Shown one piece after another: positions 54,399 through 63,997 of a stretch of DNA of 64,000 nt; the stretch's first letter is position 1; every line of letters starts with the position of its first letter. Origin of the DNA: JAFDCJ01 sp964527835 (GTDB lineage Bacteria > Desulfobacterota > Desulfobacteria > Desulfobacterales > JAFDCJ01); contig CAZGNV010000003.1 in the NCBI GenBank assembly GCA_964527835.1, positions 1 through 64,000 on the forward strand, given 5' to 3'. A program made the position numbers and the translations under genes. Under the pieces are notes generated by a model that saw nothing but the letters and a program-made list of their open reading frames with translations, made no database searches and had not been told where the DNA came from.

Positions 54399-56315
54399 TC
54401 AACCGACTTCTTCAAATTCCGCGTCCACTACCTCGTCATCGCCGTCGGATGCCGATGGGCGGCTGCCGCCTGCCGGCTCTCCTCCGGTGGCCTGTGCACC
54501 GCCGGATGCTCCGGCCTGCTGGTAAGCTGACTGCGCCAGACCGTGGGCCGCATGGGTCAGGGTTTCCGTCAGCCGTTTGATCTCGGCGGTGTCCTCGCCT
54601 TCCATGGCGCGTTTGAGTTCACCGATGACGCCCTGGACCTCGCTGCGGGTTGCCGGGTTGATTTTAGCGCCCAGCTCCGCCATGGTCTTTTCGGTGTTAT
54701 AAATGAGCGCATCCGCTGTGTTGCGGGCATCGATGAGCTCTTTTTTGCGTTTGTCCTCCTCGGCATGCAGCTCGGCATCTTTGACCAGGCGGTCGATTTC
54801 CTCCTGGGTCAGACCCGATGAATGGGTGATGCGGATCGACTGCTGCTTGCCGGTGGCCTTGTCTTTTGCCGACACCTCCACGATGCCGTTGGCATCGATG
54901 TCGAAGGTCACCTCGATCTGGGGCGTGCCCCGGGGTGCCGGAGGAATCCCGGTCAGTTCAAAGCGCCCGATGGTTTTGTTGTCCGCCGCCATCTCGCGCT
55001 CTCCCTGGAGGACATGGACGGTCACCGCCGGTTGATTGTCTTCAGCCGTGGTGAAGATCTGGCTGTTTTTGGCCGGAATGGTGGTGTTTTTCTCGATCAG
55101 CTTGGTCATCACCCCGCCCAGGGTTTCAATGCCCAGTGACAGGGGGGTGACATCCAGCAGCAGCACATCATTCACGTCGCCTTTGAGCACCGCTCCCTGA
55201 ATGGCGGCTCCCATGGCCACCACTTCATCCGGGTTGACTCCCTTGTTGGGTTCCTTGCCGAAGATCTTTTTAACCCGATCCTGAACGGCGGGCATCCGGG
55301 TCATTCCGCCCACCAGGATTACTTCGTTGATGTCGCCCGCAGACAGCCCGGCGTCTTTCAACGCGGTCCGGCAGGGGGCTTCCAGCTTGTCGAGCAGATC
55401 GTTCACCAGGCTTTCCAGTTTGGCCCGGGTGATTTTAATGGCCAGATGTTTGGGGCCGTTGGCGTCAGCCGTGATGAAGGGCAGATTGACTTCGGTCTCC
55501 ATGGAGGCCGACAGTTCGATCTTGGCCTTTTCCGCGGCTTCCTTCAGGCGCTGCAGCGCCATTTTGTCATTGCGCAAATCGATTCCCTGCTCCTTTTTGA
55601 ATTCATCGGCCAGGTAATCGATCAGGCGCAGGTCGAAGTCTTCGCCGCCCAGATGAGTGTCGCCATTGGTGGCCTTGACTTCAAACACCCCGTCACCGAT
55701 TTCCAGAATCGAAATGTCAAAAGTGCCGCCGCCCAGGTCGAAGACCGCAATTTTTTCATCTTTTTTCTTGTCCATCCCGTAGGCCAGGGCGGCAGCCGTG
55801 GGTTCATTGATGATGCGCCGCACGTTGAAGCCGGCAATCTTGCCCGCATCCTTGGTGGCCTGCCGCTGGCTGTCATTGAAATAGGCCGGCACGGTGATGA
55901 CGGCGTCGGTGACTTTTTCGCCCAGGTATTCCTCGGCCGATTTCTTGATGGTGGCCAATATAAAGGACGAAATTTCCGCCGGACTGTAGGATTTGCCCCG
56001 CAAATTGATGCGCACGTCGCCGTTGGGCGCCTTTTCGATTTTATAGGGCAAAACCTTGATGTCATCCTGCACTTCCTTTGAATCATAGGACCGCCCGATG
56101 AGCCGCTTGATCCCAAAAACCGTGTTTTCAGGATTGGTAATGGCCTGCCGCTTGGCAATCTGACCCACCAGGCGTTCCCCGTTGTCGGAGATCGCCACCA
56201 TGGACGGCGTTGTGCGGCCGCCTTCCGGGTTGGTGATCACCTTGGCTTCGCTGCCTTCCATAACGGCTACACATGAATTGGTTGTTCCCAGGTCGATTCC
56301 GATAATTTTACTCAT
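54399..56315 (-). CDS. dnaK: Molecular chaperone DnaK (Hsp70)
   Basis: 638 residues, full length. Nucleotide-binding domain with GIDLGTTNSCVAVMEG at the start, IINEPTAAALAYG and VILVGGMTRMPAVQ; substrate-binding domain from about residue 390 (LLLDVTPLSLGIET); C-terminal lid and the acidic DDEVVDAEFEEVG tail. AAGGAGG precedes the ATG. grpE and dnaJ are not adjacent. ATP-driven folding chaperone in the cytoplasm. Confidence 0.98.
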   Translation of the reverse strand: MSKIIGIDLGTTNSCVAVMEGSEAKVITNPEGGRTTPSMVAISDNGERLVGQIAKRQAITNPENTVFGIKRLIGRSYDSKEVQDDIKVLPYKIEKAPNGDVRINLRGKSYSPAEISSFILATIKKSAEEYLGEKVTDAVITVPAYFNDSQRQATKDAGKIAGFNVRRIINEPTAAALAYGMDKKKDEKIAVFDLGGGTFDISILEIGDGVFEVKATNGDTHLGGEDFDLRLIDYLADEFKKEQGIDLRNDKMALQRLKEAAEKAKIELSASMETEVNLPFITADANGPKHLAIKITRAKLESLVNDLLDKLEAPCRTALKDAGLSAGDINEVILVGGMTRMPAVQDRVKKIFGKEPNKGVNPDEVVAMGAAIQGAVLKGDVNDVLLLDVTPLSLGIETLGGVMTKLIEKNTTIPAKNSQIFTTAEDNQPAVTVHVLQGEREMAADNKTIGRFELTGIPPAPRGTPQIEVTFDIDANGIVEVSAKDKATGKQQSIRITHSSGLTQEEIDRLVKDAELHAEEDKRKKELIDARNTADALIYNTEKTMAELGAKINPATRSEVQGVIGELKRAMEGEDTAEIKRLTETLTHAAHGLAQSAYQQAGASGGAQATGGEPAGGSRPSASDGDDEVVDAEFEEVG

Positions 56316-56590
56316 TTTTAGTTCCTCCTTGTTGATACCGGCTCCCTGCCGTTTAGCCCGAGTCGATTGCCCGGGGATCGAACCGTCAGTCAGATATGGC
56401 GCTCGTCCCCCGGGCTGGAACCGGCAGGGATGATATCATAGTTTTTTTATTTCTGTGGCAAAGATAACCATGAATCCGAATAAATCAATAAAGAAATATG
56501 ATATTTTTATAATATTACTTTAAAAAGTTTTAATATGGAATAATGTATTCAATTACAATTTTCAACGCCAACCAATCTGATGGATTTTCT

Positions 56591-56640
56591 TCCCAGATGG
56601 ACAATAACGCTCAACCAAAATACATATTGCATTCGATCGG
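56591..56640. repeat. Second short repeat family, copy 2
   Basis: About 50 bp matching 47321-47370 (shared ATGGACAAT, CGCTCAACCAAAAT and ATTGC blocks). It lies in the 644-nt gap 56316-56959 between dnaK and sppA. Apart from this, a full copy of the larger repeat and AT-rich DNA at 56455-56570 that may hold the dnaK promoter, nothing else was seen in that gap. Confidence 0.55.
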
Positions 56641-56679
56641 TTTGTCCCGGCTTTTTGGGAACATCCTAATTTTGATTTT

Positions 56680-56870
56680 GACGGCCTCGTAAAAAGTCAT
56701 TTTCGAGCGCCATCAAGCCTTTTCGGGAAGAGAGCCGTGAAGGGTTGAGCGTTAAGAATCGCAAGCTTTTTTAGGGTGTTAATAATATTTCTTGCGATTT
56801 AGTGAAACCCTGAACGGCTCCCGAAAAGGCTTGCCTAAGCGAGAAAATTTGACCTTTTACGACTTTATCA
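56680..56870. repeat. Dispersed inverted-repeat element, copy 3
   Basis: About 190 bp. Left terminus GACGGCCTCGTAAAAAGTCA; right terminus GCGAGAAAATTTGACC then TTTTACGACTTTATCA. Internal arms CCTTTTCGGGAAGAGAGCC and GGCTCCCGAAAAGG pair almost perfectly. The loop region carries a TTAATAATATT variation not present in copy 2. It lies about 90 nt before sppA. Confidence 0.78.
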
Positions 56871-56959
56871 ATTTTCAGGGCCATTGATTTTATCTTTTTT
56901 TTTGAATTGAAGTGACGTATATTTCAGTTTGATCCAAACCATGAAAGGTGCTGCCTCGC

Positions 56960-58801
56960 ATGCCCAAATTTTTAAATGCCATTCAACGCGTGGTTGGTTT
57001 TTTCTGGCGCGCCCTGTCGATTCTGCGTCAGGTACTGGGAAATCTGATTGTCCTGGGGCTGCTGGCCCTGATCGTTCTGGTCGTTTTTTATCCAAGCGAG
57101 CCCCGGGTTCCGGAGGGTGCGGCGCTGGTCCTTGACCTGGAGGGGGACATTGTCGAGCAGAAAAGCGAAACCCTGCTGTCGGGTCAGGTGTTCGGTTCCC
57201 AGCGGCGTTCAGAAACCGTTTTAAGGGACGTCATTGACGTCATTGACTTTGCCGGTCGTGATAAGCGCATTAGCATGATGGTGCTCGACCTGCAAAAGCT
57301 CGGGCGGGCCGGAGTCAGCAAGCTGGCGGAAATCGGCCGGGCACTGGAACGCTTTAAGGCCGGGGGGAAAGAGATCATTACCGCCGGCAACTATTACGAC
57401 CAGCGGCAGTATTACCTGGCCGCTCATGCAGATCGGGTCTACCTGCACCCCATGGGCGGAGTGCTGTTTTCCGGCTTTGGGGTTTATCGCCGGTATTTTA
57501 AAAGCGCTCTAGACAAACTGCTGATCCAGTTTCACGTGTTTCGCGCGGGTACTTACAAATCTGCCCTGGAACCGTTTTTGCGCGATGACATGTCACCGGA
57601 TGCTAAAGAAGCCAACCTGGCCTGGCTCGATGTTTTATGGCAGGCGTACAGGGAAAATCTCGCCGCCCTGCGGGGACTGACCCCCGCAGACATCGACGAT
57701 TACGCCAACAACATTGCCGACCACCTGGCCCGGGTCAATGGGGATACGGCCCGACTGGCCCTGGACTTCGGATTGGTGGATGAGCTGAAGACCGGCGACG
57801 AGGTAGAGGAGGAACTGATCGCGCGGGTGGGGCAAGGTGAAGACAACGCGTTCAAACAGATTCATTTCGAGCAGTACCTCCAGCGCATTGGGCCGCGGCA
57901 CCGCCGGCTGCATCCGGGCCGGTCCAGGGTGGGCGTGATTGTCGCCCGGGGGGTCATCCTGGATGGCACCCAGCCCCAGGGCAAAATAGGGGCTGACACT
58001 TTGGCGGGGCTGCTCCGGCAGGCCCACCGGGACGATAAAATCAAGGCGGTGGTGGTGCGCATTGACAGTCCCGGCGGCAGCGCCCTGGCAGCCGAGACCA
58101 TTCGCCGGGAAATTGAACAGACGATCGCTGCGGGCAAACCAGTGGTGGTTTCCATGGGATCGGTGGCAGCTTCCGGGGGCTACTGGATCGCCGCGGCAGC
58201 CGATGAAATCTGGGCCGCTCCCACCACCATCACCGGCTCCATCGGCATTTACAGCGCCTTTGCCACCTTTGAAAAGAGCCTGGATGCCCTGGGAGTTCAT
58301 AGTGACGGGGTGGGGACCACCCGGACCGCGGATGCTTTTGATCCCACCCGACCTTTAAATCCCCAGGTGGCTGCTTCCATGGAACAGATCATCAAGAACC
58401 TTTATGACCGTTTCATCCGAATCGTCGCCGAGGGACGGTCGCTACCCCCGGAAAAAGTCGCTCAGATCGCCGAGGGGCGGGTCTGGGCCGGAAAAACCGC
58501 TCAGCAGCTGGGCCTGGTGGATCAGCTGGGGGACCTGGCCGATGCCCTGCGCTCGGCCGCCGAAATGGCACAACTCAAGCAGTACGATGTGGTCTATGTC
58601 AAACAGCCCCTGACGGCCCGAGAAAAACTGGTCCGCCGAATCAATCGCTTTTTTTCGACGGTCGCAGCCCGGCTGGGCGCCGGCCGCCAGACCCCTATTC
58701 ACCGGATCTATGAAGATGTCGGCCGCGAGGCCCGGCAGGTGCTGGAGCTCGACGATCCTAAAGGGGGGTATGCCCTGTGCCTGACCTGCGATGTACGGTG
58801 A
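56960..58801 (+). CDS. sppA: Signal peptide peptidase SppA, 67K type
   Basis: 613 residues from the ATG at 56960. N-terminal TM helix at about 25-47 (VLGNLIVLGLLALIVLVVFY). Two S49 domains: the first (about 85-300) and the second with VVVRIDSPGGSALAAETIRR, then SMGSVAASGGYWIAAAADEI with the nucleophile Ser and TITGSIGIY. The double-length 67K form acts as a membrane-anchored tetramer degrading cleaved signal peptides in the periplasm. An AAGGTG ribosome site lies upstream. Confidence 0.93.
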   Translation: MPKFLNAIQRVVGFFWRALSILRQVLGNLIVLGLLALIVLVVFYPSEPRVPEGAALVLDLEGDIVEQKSETLLSGQVFGSQRRSETVLRDVIDVIDFAGRDKRISMMVLDLQKLGRAGVSKLAEIGRALERFKAGGKEIITAGNYYDQRQYYLAAHADRVYLHPMGGVLFSGFGVYRRYFKSALDKLLIQFHVFRAGTYKSALEPFLRDDMSPDAKEANLAWLDVLWQAYRENLAALRGLTPADIDDYANNIADHLARVNGDTARLALDFGLVDELKTGDEVEEELIARVGQGEDNAFKQIHFEQYLQRIGPRHRRLHPGRSRVGVIVARGVILDGTQPQGKIGADTLAGLLRQAHRDDKIKAVVVRIDSPGGSALAAETIRREIEQTIAAGKPVVVSMGSVAASGGYWIAAAADEIWAAPTTITGSIGIYSAFATFEKSLDALGVHSDGVGTTRTADAFDPTRPLNPQVAASMEQIIKNLYDRFIRIVAEGRSLPPEKVAQIAEGRVWAGKTAQQLGLVDQLGDLADALRSAAEMAQLKQYDVVYVKQPLTAREKLVRRINRFFSTVAARLGAGRQTPIHRIYEDVGREARQVLELDDPKGGYALCLTCDVR

Positions 58802-58912
58802 TGGAAAAAGTTTATAACCACCTGTAACCACATCATAAATCAACCCCACCCATCCTGCTTGCAACCCGTAAGCGGCTGTAACTTTTCGACTGTTTTTGGC
58901 TCTATTTTTATT

Positions 58913-58970
58913 GATGAAACCGTAAAAAGTCGATTTTCTCGCTTAAGCAAGCCTTCGGTGAAATTCCGCT
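58913..58970. repeat. Partial copy of the dispersed inverted repeat
   Basis: GATGAAACCGTAAAAAGTCG followed by ATTTTCTCGCTTAAGCAAGC. The left terminus joins directly to the complement of the right inner arm, with the centre missing. Located 112 nt after sppA. Confidence 0.6.
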
Positions 58971-59047
58971 TGTGATCAAAAAAAAACGTCCTGTCCTCGA
59001 CGTGCAGGTGAGCCGGTTGTGATTGAGCGACGGTCAAGGAGGGCACC

Positions 59048-59296
59048 ATGGTCAAGGATAAAAAAGCGATAAAGCGCGATATTCTCAATAAGTTTCGCAC
59101 GATAACGGCTGAAGGAAAATATGTGCTGCCATCTGAATGGCTGAAGTCCGATTACTTTAAAGAGTTGGATGCGGAGGAAAAAAAACTGTTTAAAAAAGCG
59201 GTCCAGGAACTGGTTTCAATGGGATTGGTGGAGACGATCCAGGGCTCTGAACTCAAATTGAAACTGACCGGCAAAGGGGCGGATCTCATTATCTGA
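59048..59296 (+). CDS. Small basic protein, winged-helix-like
   Basis: 82 residues, ATG preceded by AAGGAGG. Highly charged N-terminus (KDKKAIKRDILNKFRTI), then helices and a final strand pair (GLVETIQGSELKLKLTGKG), compatible with a winged helix-turn-helix. No family recognised; a DNA-binding role is possible but unproven. It converges on flgM. Confidence 0.65.
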   Translation: MVKDKKAIKRDILNKFRTITAEGKYVLPSEWLKSDYFKELDAEEKKLFKKAVQELVSMGLVETIQGSELKLKLTGKGADLII

Positions 59297-59328
59297 AAGA
59301 TGATCCGGTCCCGGCGTCCGGCGGCCAC

Positions 59329-59357
59329 AAAAAAACTCCCGGGAAAAGTTCCGGGAG
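59329..59357 (-). terminator. Rho-independent terminator of flgM
   Basis: CTCCCGG and CCGGGAG arms separated by a short loop, with seven T on the minus strand after the hairpin. It lies 50 nt beyond the flgM stop. Confidence 0.85.
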
Positions 59358-59406
59358 ATTGTCATTGCACAGCCTGGTGCTGATCAGGCGTCCGGAAACG
59401 GCGGCG

Positions 59407-59715
59407 CTATTTCAGGCCGTCGTTGATCAGCGATTCCTTGATCAGCCTGGCGGCGGTTTTTTCGGCCCTGATCTGGTAGGTGCCGGATTCGACCTGGCGT
59501 TTAAGCTCGGCCACCTTGTCCTGCCGGATGTCAGGAATGTTTTCCAGCTGGCGGTGGGCTTCCTGCAGGCGTTTGGCGGCATCGGAAATGACCACCGTAT
59601 CGGTTCCGGCAGCCGTTTTGCCCGGTTTTGCCCTGCCGGGGCCGGTTTTCTGTTTATCATGAACCTGGTTGACATAGGCATCGATTTGGATGCCTGGATT
59701 TTTATCTATTTCCAT
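59407..59715 (-). CDS. flgM: Anti-sigma-28 factor FlgM
   Basis: 102 residues. The disordered, Lys/Gly-rich N-terminus is followed by the sigma-binding C-terminal half with the typical TDTVVISDAAKRLQEAHRQL, IRQDKVAELKRQVESGTY and AARLIKESLIND pattern, read in parts. FlgM holds sigma-28 (FliA) inactive until the flagellar hook-basal body is finished and FlgM is exported. No flagellar gene lies nearby, which implies motility genes elsewhere. AGAAGGAG precedes the ATG. Confidence 0.9.
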   Translation of the reverse strand: MEIDKNPGIQIDAYVNQVHDKQKTGPGRAKPGKTAAGTDTVVISDAAKRLQEAHRQLENIPDIRQDKVAELKRQVESGTYQIRAEKTAARLIKESLINDGLK

Positions 59716-60008
59716 GGTTTTTTCTCCTTCTGCCCGATTCCTTCCTAATAAGATTAGCGCAGTCTCATTTCGGTGTCAATTCTGTTTTCATTTCTATTAT
59801 CGGCAGCTCAAAATGAAACTTTAGCTTTTTTTTGCAAAATGCAGCCTCCAAACCCGTCGGTATCCCAAAAACTTCCTAGAAAACGTCAAAATGCAACAGG
59901 AATGATATTGCGCTTGTTGCCAAAAGAGCCTAAAATATGCCGGGTGTTTACGCGCTGAACCCGATGAGAAAGGTGATACCTTAATCGAGCAAGGGGGACG
60001 GGTGACCG

Positions 60009-60671
60009 ATGAGCAAATATGGTCCTGAAAAACGGACGGTTTTGGCCGCCACCCACTGGTTGGCCGAACACGGGTACCTGGGGAAAAGGAGCAGCGGGGG
60101 CAATGTTTCCGCAAGGATTGCCGGTGAAGATGCGGTGGCGATCACGCCTTCGGCAAAACCGTATCCGGAAATGGCCGCCGGGGATGTCTGTGTCGTTGAT
60201 CTGGATGGTAACCTGATTGACGGCATTTTGCGTCCTTCCATCGAAGCCGCCATGCATATTGGCGTTTACTGCCGCCGGCCGGATGTGCAGGCCGTGATTC
60301 ACACCCACCAGACTTACGCCGCAGTTCTATCGGTCATCAACCGGTCGATCCCGCCGCTGTTTGATGAAATTGTCTATGAAATCGGGCCGCAGGTGGAAGT
60401 TATTGCCTACGCGATTTCCGGCAGCCGGCAGCTGGTCGAAAACGTGGCCGCGAAACTGGACAACGACTGTTTTTGCTATCTGATTCAAAATCACGGGGCC
60501 CTGTGCCTAGGAGAGACCATGGACCATGCTCTCAAACATGCCGAACTGCTGGAAAACGTGGCCCGCGTTTATTATCATGCCCTGGTCAGCGGCCGGCAGA
60601 TCAGCACCCTGCCGCCGACAGCGGTGGATCATTTCACCGCGCTGCGAAATTCCACAACCGGTGAACGGTGA
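60009..60671 (+). CDS. Class II aldolase/adducin family protein
   Basis: 220 residues. Family landmarks: SSGGNVSARI near 28-37, PSIEAAMHIGVY with the catalytic Glu (about 79), zinc ligands His98 and His100 in IHTHQTY, and a third His in NHGALCLG near 160. Members include fuculose-1-phosphate aldolase and ribulose-phosphate epimerase-type enzymes; the sugar is not evident. Start preceded by GGGGGA. It overlaps recX by 4 nt. Confidence 0.88.
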   Translation: MSKYGPEKRTVLAATHWLAEHGYLGKRSSGGNVSARIAGEDAVAITPSAKPYPEMAAGDVCVVDLDGNLIDGILRPSIEAAMHIGVYCRRPDVQAVIHTHQTYAAVLSVINRSIPPLFDEIVYEIGPQVEVIAYAISGSRQLVENVAAKLDNDCFCYLIQNHGALCLGETMDHALKHAELLENVARVYYHALVSGRQISTLPPTAVDHFTALRNSTTGER

Positions 60672-61159
60672 AACCCCACGATTCCATCAGCGACAACTAC
60701 CGCAAGACCTTCAACAGCGCCCTGCGACTGCTGACCCGGCGGGACCACTCCTGCCATGAACTGGTGCAAAAACTCAGGCAGCGCGGCTTTGAAGAGGAAG
60801 ATATCCGCCGGGCGGTGATAGAATGCCGGCGGTTGAACTATCTCGATGATGAACGCACCGCCCGGGTATTCATCCGTCAGCGGGCCCGCCAAGGATACGG
60901 CGTCAAGCGCATTCAATATGATTTGCACAAAAAAGGGTTGCGGGGAGAACGTTTTGAGCAGATACTCGAACGCAGCATTTCCGAAGCCGACGAGCTGGCC
61001 GGCGCCTTGCGCCTGCTGCAAAAAAAGCGCCAGCGCTTTGAGCGCGAAACCGACCCTTTTAAACGGCGCGGCAAATTATACCGTTTTCTGCATGCCCGGG
61101 GATTTTCCGAAGGCGTCATCACCCGGGTGCTGCAACAGATTGACGCGGGGGAAAAATAG
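60668..61159 (+). CDS. recX: Regulatory protein RecX
   Basis: 163 residues from GTG 60668, inside a 4-nt overlap with the aldolase stop. Three-helix RecX repeats are visible: ALRLLTRRDHSCHELVQKLR, LDDERTARVFIRQRARQGYG and RGKLYRFLHARGFSEGVI. RecX modulates RecA filaments. recA is not adjacent; recX being coupled to an aldolase is unusual. Confidence 0.9.
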   Translation: MKPHDSISDNYRKTFNSALRLLTRRDHSCHELVQKLRQRGFEEEDIRRAVIECRRLNYLDDERTARVFIRQRARQGYGVKRIQYDLHKKGLRGERFEQILERSISEADELAGALRLLQKKRQRFERETDPFKRRGKLYRFLHARGFSEGVITRVLQQIDAGEK

Positions 61160-61222
61160 TGAAATCGGAAGACGGATAAAATCGGTAAGCGTTATTGGAT
61201 ATCATGATACCGGGGCAAAAAA

Positions 61223-61813
61223 CTAGCTGCTGATTTCGTAGACCATTTGTTCGTTTTCCGCAAAAGACCGGATCTGCTCCAGTTGCCGGGCGGTCAGGCG
61301 GTGAAACTGCATGCCGGCGCCGTGGGGTTCGCTCCAGACGATTTTGACGGTCAAGCGGAGTTCTTCGCGGTTGTTGGGCGAAAAAAAGTTCAGCACGGCT
61401 GTATGTCCTGCTGCCAGCCCCTGGCCGGTGTCGACAAACGCCCCATAGGGGCTTATATCCAGGATGAAGCAGTCCATTGTCCGGCCGTCGACGCTGATGG
61501 CGGCTGTCATCAAACAGTTCTTGCGAAGATGCTTGCGTCGGTCATAGTGGCTTGCCTTCAACGTGATTTCCTCCAGTTGGGTCATGAGAACCCGGCGCTG
61601 ATTGTCGGACAGGTCGATAATCAATTTCAGCAGATAATCGTCGGTTTTGTCCCGGAGCAGCTGCTTTAGCAGGCTGTGTTTTTGTTCATCGGATAATTTG
61701 CTGAACAGGTAATACAGGCGCGACACGACATCATAGCGGCTGGCTTTGTGTCGGGAAATGGGTATCCCACCGGTTTTGTTTGAATTCATGAAATGATGCA
61801 GTGTCGAAATCAT
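61223..61813 (-). CDS. PilZ-domain c-di-GMP receptor protein
   Basis: 196 residues. The N-terminal ~90 residues are helical (YYLFSKLSDEQKHSLLKQLL; DLSDNQRRVLMTQLEEITL). The C-terminal ~105 residues form a PilZ domain with the c-di-GMP-binding RRKHLRKN (RxxxR type) and DISPYGAFVDTG (D/NxSxxG). PilZ proteins act on motility, surface attachment or transcription when c-di-GMP binds. It stands alone, and links to the riboswitch-controlled pilin operon by ligand. Confidence 0.9.
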   Translation of the reverse strand: MISTLHHFMNSNKTGGIPISRHKASRYDVVSRLYYLFSKLSDEQKHSLLKQLLRDKTDDYLLKLIIDLSDNQRRVLMTQLEEITLKASHYDRRKHLRKNCLMTAAISVDGRTMDCFILDISPYGAFVDTGQGLAAGHTAVLNFFSPNNREELRLTVKIVWSEPHGAGMQFHRLTARQLEQIRSFAENEQMVYEISS

Positions 61814-62127
61814 TGATAGCGGATTCCCTTAGGATGATAACCGACGGCCTCTGGGCCGGTGCTTTATTCCCCGCAGCCTGAAACGTAAAGGGGTCATGGT
61901 TGTCGCGACGGCACAAAGCCGGCAGCCGATGCTCCGCTAGGGGCTTGCTGCCGGCAAATATCAAACGCTGCTTTAAACTGTTTTGTGCAAGATCCATGCA
62001 AACCGCGAATAGAATATGTATTATATAAATATATCAATTGGTTATAATTATAAAAGCAGAACCATCCAAGAGGCTTTGGAAAAAAGTTTACCTAATTATT
62101 GGGAGGTTTTTTTCACAAGATATTACT

Positions 62128-62258
62128 GATGAACCCGTAAAAAGTGGCATTTTCTCGCTTTGCAAGCCGCTCGAAAATGACTTCCAACGAAGTCAACCCA
62201 AGTTCGTTGTTCATAGGTTGCCGCTAGCGGCCTAAACAAGCTTTTTACGGTGCCGTCA
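62128..62258. repeat. Partial copy of the dispersed inverted repeat
   Basis: GATGAACCCGTAAAAAGTGG at the left end and CAAGCTTTTTACGGTGCCGT at the right end (62237-62258) form the inverted termini, around an unrelated-looking middle with CGAAAATGACTTC. It lies in the 551-nt gene-free gap 61814-62364; the rest of that gap is AT-rich at 62000-62115, and no gene was seen. Confidence 0.65.
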
Positions 62259-62364
62259 TTGCCGGGATGTATACTTTCATTGGCGATGTCAGGATGGCGG
62301 GGACAAAGCGACCAATGATCAGGGATGCATGCTGGTTTTTAACAATAAACAAGGAGCAATGACC

Positions 62365-62856
62365 ATGATCCATAAAACAATCACCCCCCCGGGGTTTAAA
62401 GATTTCTTGTACATTACCGCTGGTATCCTGGTTCTGGTGTTGATGGCTGGATGCGGTGCCAACTACGGGAGTCTCAAACGCAGTGCCGAGGTCCAGCAGC
62501 ACTTCGAGCGCCAGCAGGTACCGGCCGAATACCGGTACTATTACTACGGTTTTGACACCCGGCCCTACGTCATTTTCGGCATTGAGCCAGAGTACGAAAT
62601 GAATTCGCGACTGTGGCGTGCGGTCTCGCCGGATACCGCCGCATTCAAAACGCTGGTTACCTGGATCTGGGAGGACTATGGCTACTATAAATTCGGGGCT
62701 GACATCCTGGATCCGCTGGGCAACAAGGTGGGAATTTTGTATTCTTCGATTCATGAGACCACCGTCAAGTTTCCCGGTGACAACCTGATCGAGGTGATTC
62801 CCAACACGCCGTTTCTCTGGGGACCGGATGCCGGCAGCGGAGTGCGGACGCCCTGA
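62365..62856 (+). CDS. Predicted lipoprotein
   Basis: 163 residues from the ATG at 62365, 8 nt after GGAG; ATG 62359 is too close to it. A signal peptide ends in the lipobox LMAGC (about residue 29). The mature protein has a Tyr-rich segment (YRYYYYGFDTRPYVIFGIEP) and a C-terminal beta-type region. No family recognised with confidence. It converges on the NapH-like gene with 7 nt between stops. Confidence 0.75.
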   Translation: MIHKTITPPGFKDFLYITAGILVLVLMAGCGANYGSLKRSAEVQQHFERQQVPAEYRYYYYGFDTRPYVIFGIEPEYEMNSRLWRAVSPDTAAFKTLVTWIWEDYGYYKFGADILDPLGNKVGILYSSIHETTVKFPGDNLIEVIPNTPFLWGPDAGSGVRTP

Positions 62857-62863
62857 GCGGCTT

Positions 62864-63997
62864 TTATCCCATATAAATCTTTAACAGGATCTGGGTTGCC
62901 AGCAGGGCATAACCGGCGGGGACAATCATGGCGCGCACCCGCCGGGCAGGCTCGGCGATCACATCTTTTAGCCCTAGATATCCGCGCGTCAGGCCAAAGT
63001 AGAGGCCGGCCAGCAGCAGGGCTCCCTGGATGGCCGGAATCCATTGGGGATAAAAGGGGTGCACCGCAAAATCTGCCGTGCCCAGCAGGTTCCAGCCCAG
63101 CCCGAGGGGATCTGACAGCACATTCAGAATGTAGCCGTAGTTGACCATCAGCATGGGCAGGCTGAAGGCGATCCAGGCGAAGATGCCCACCGGCACGAGA
63201 ATGTAAGCCAGCCGCAGGGTCATTTCCCGGGAGCCCAGGGGCCGGCCGGCCAGCCGGTTGGCCGCGCGGCCGACCAGCAGGAAAAGTCCCGGAAACACCC
63301 CCAGGGCCAGGACCCAGACCGATCCGACAAAAAAGATGAAAGCCCCGAGCTGCCGGCTTTCGGTAATGTTGGCGGCATCTTTGATGACCGCCCAAGGGCC
63401 GCCCATGGTGATGCTGAACACGATGGCCACCACCAGCATGATGATGACGTTGAACATTTCATCGTAGCCTTTGAGCAGCCGGTCCGAGCCGAAGGGCCGG
63501 ACAAAAAAGCCCAGGTTGTCCCTGGGGCAGCTTTTGATGCACTCCGTGCAAAGGCCGCAGTAATTGTTGCGGGTCATCCGGCCGGGGTACTGCTTCCAGG
63601 GACAGGCCCAACCGCCGGATCCCCCCACATAGCAGCACTTCTGGCGGTGTTCTTTACAGATCTGGGCATCGATGACCCGCAGCTCGGTCATCGATGCCAT
63701 GGAATAGGTGCCCAGAAATCCGCCCACCGGGCACAGGTAGCGGCAGAAGACCCGGCGTCGATATATCAGGCCCAGCACCAGGGTGACGGCCAGGATGATC
63801 AGAAACAGAAAGGCCGTGGCCACCGGCCGGGTGATCAGGATCATGCCGAAGGAGATCAGCGCCAGAAAAAGCACGTTCTGCAGCCAGATGTTGTCCAGTA
63901 TTTTCGGCCAGTCCTTCTGCAGTCCGCCAAAACGGTGGTGCAGGGTTTTAAACGGTTTTTTGACATAGCGCACACCGGTCAGGGTCCGGCGGCTCAA
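62864..63997 (-). CDS. NapH/CcoG-like membrane polyferredoxin, possibly 5' partial
   Basis: At least 377 residues; the ATG at 63997 lies 3 nt from the window edge, so the true start may be further right. It has TM helices at both ends and a ferredoxin part: FCRYLCPVGGF near 105-115, then CKEHRQKCC, and CGLCTECIKSCPRDN, the cysteine set of a 4Fe-4S cluster pair. About seven TM segments. Members pass electrons between quinones or ferredoxin and reductases in anaerobes. Partner genes would be outside the window. Confidence 0.82.
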   Translation of the reverse strand: MSRRTLTGVRYVKKPFKTLHHRFGGLQKDWPKILDNIWLQNVLFLALISFGMILITRPVATAFLFLIILAVTLVLGLIYRRRVFCRYLCPVGGFLGTYSMASMTELRVIDAQICKEHRQKCCYVGGSGGWACPWKQYPGRMTRNNYCGLCTECIKSCPRDNLGFFVRPFGSDRLLKGYDEMFNVIIMLVVAIVFSITMGGPWAVIKDAANITESRQLGAFIFFVGSVWVLALGVFPGLFLLVGRAANRLAGRPLGSREMTLRLAYILVPVGIFAWIAFSLPMLMVNYGYILNVLSDPLGLGWNLLGTADFAVHPFYPQWIPAIQGALLLAGLYFGLTRGYLGLKDVIAEPARRVRAMIVPAGYALLATQILLKIYMG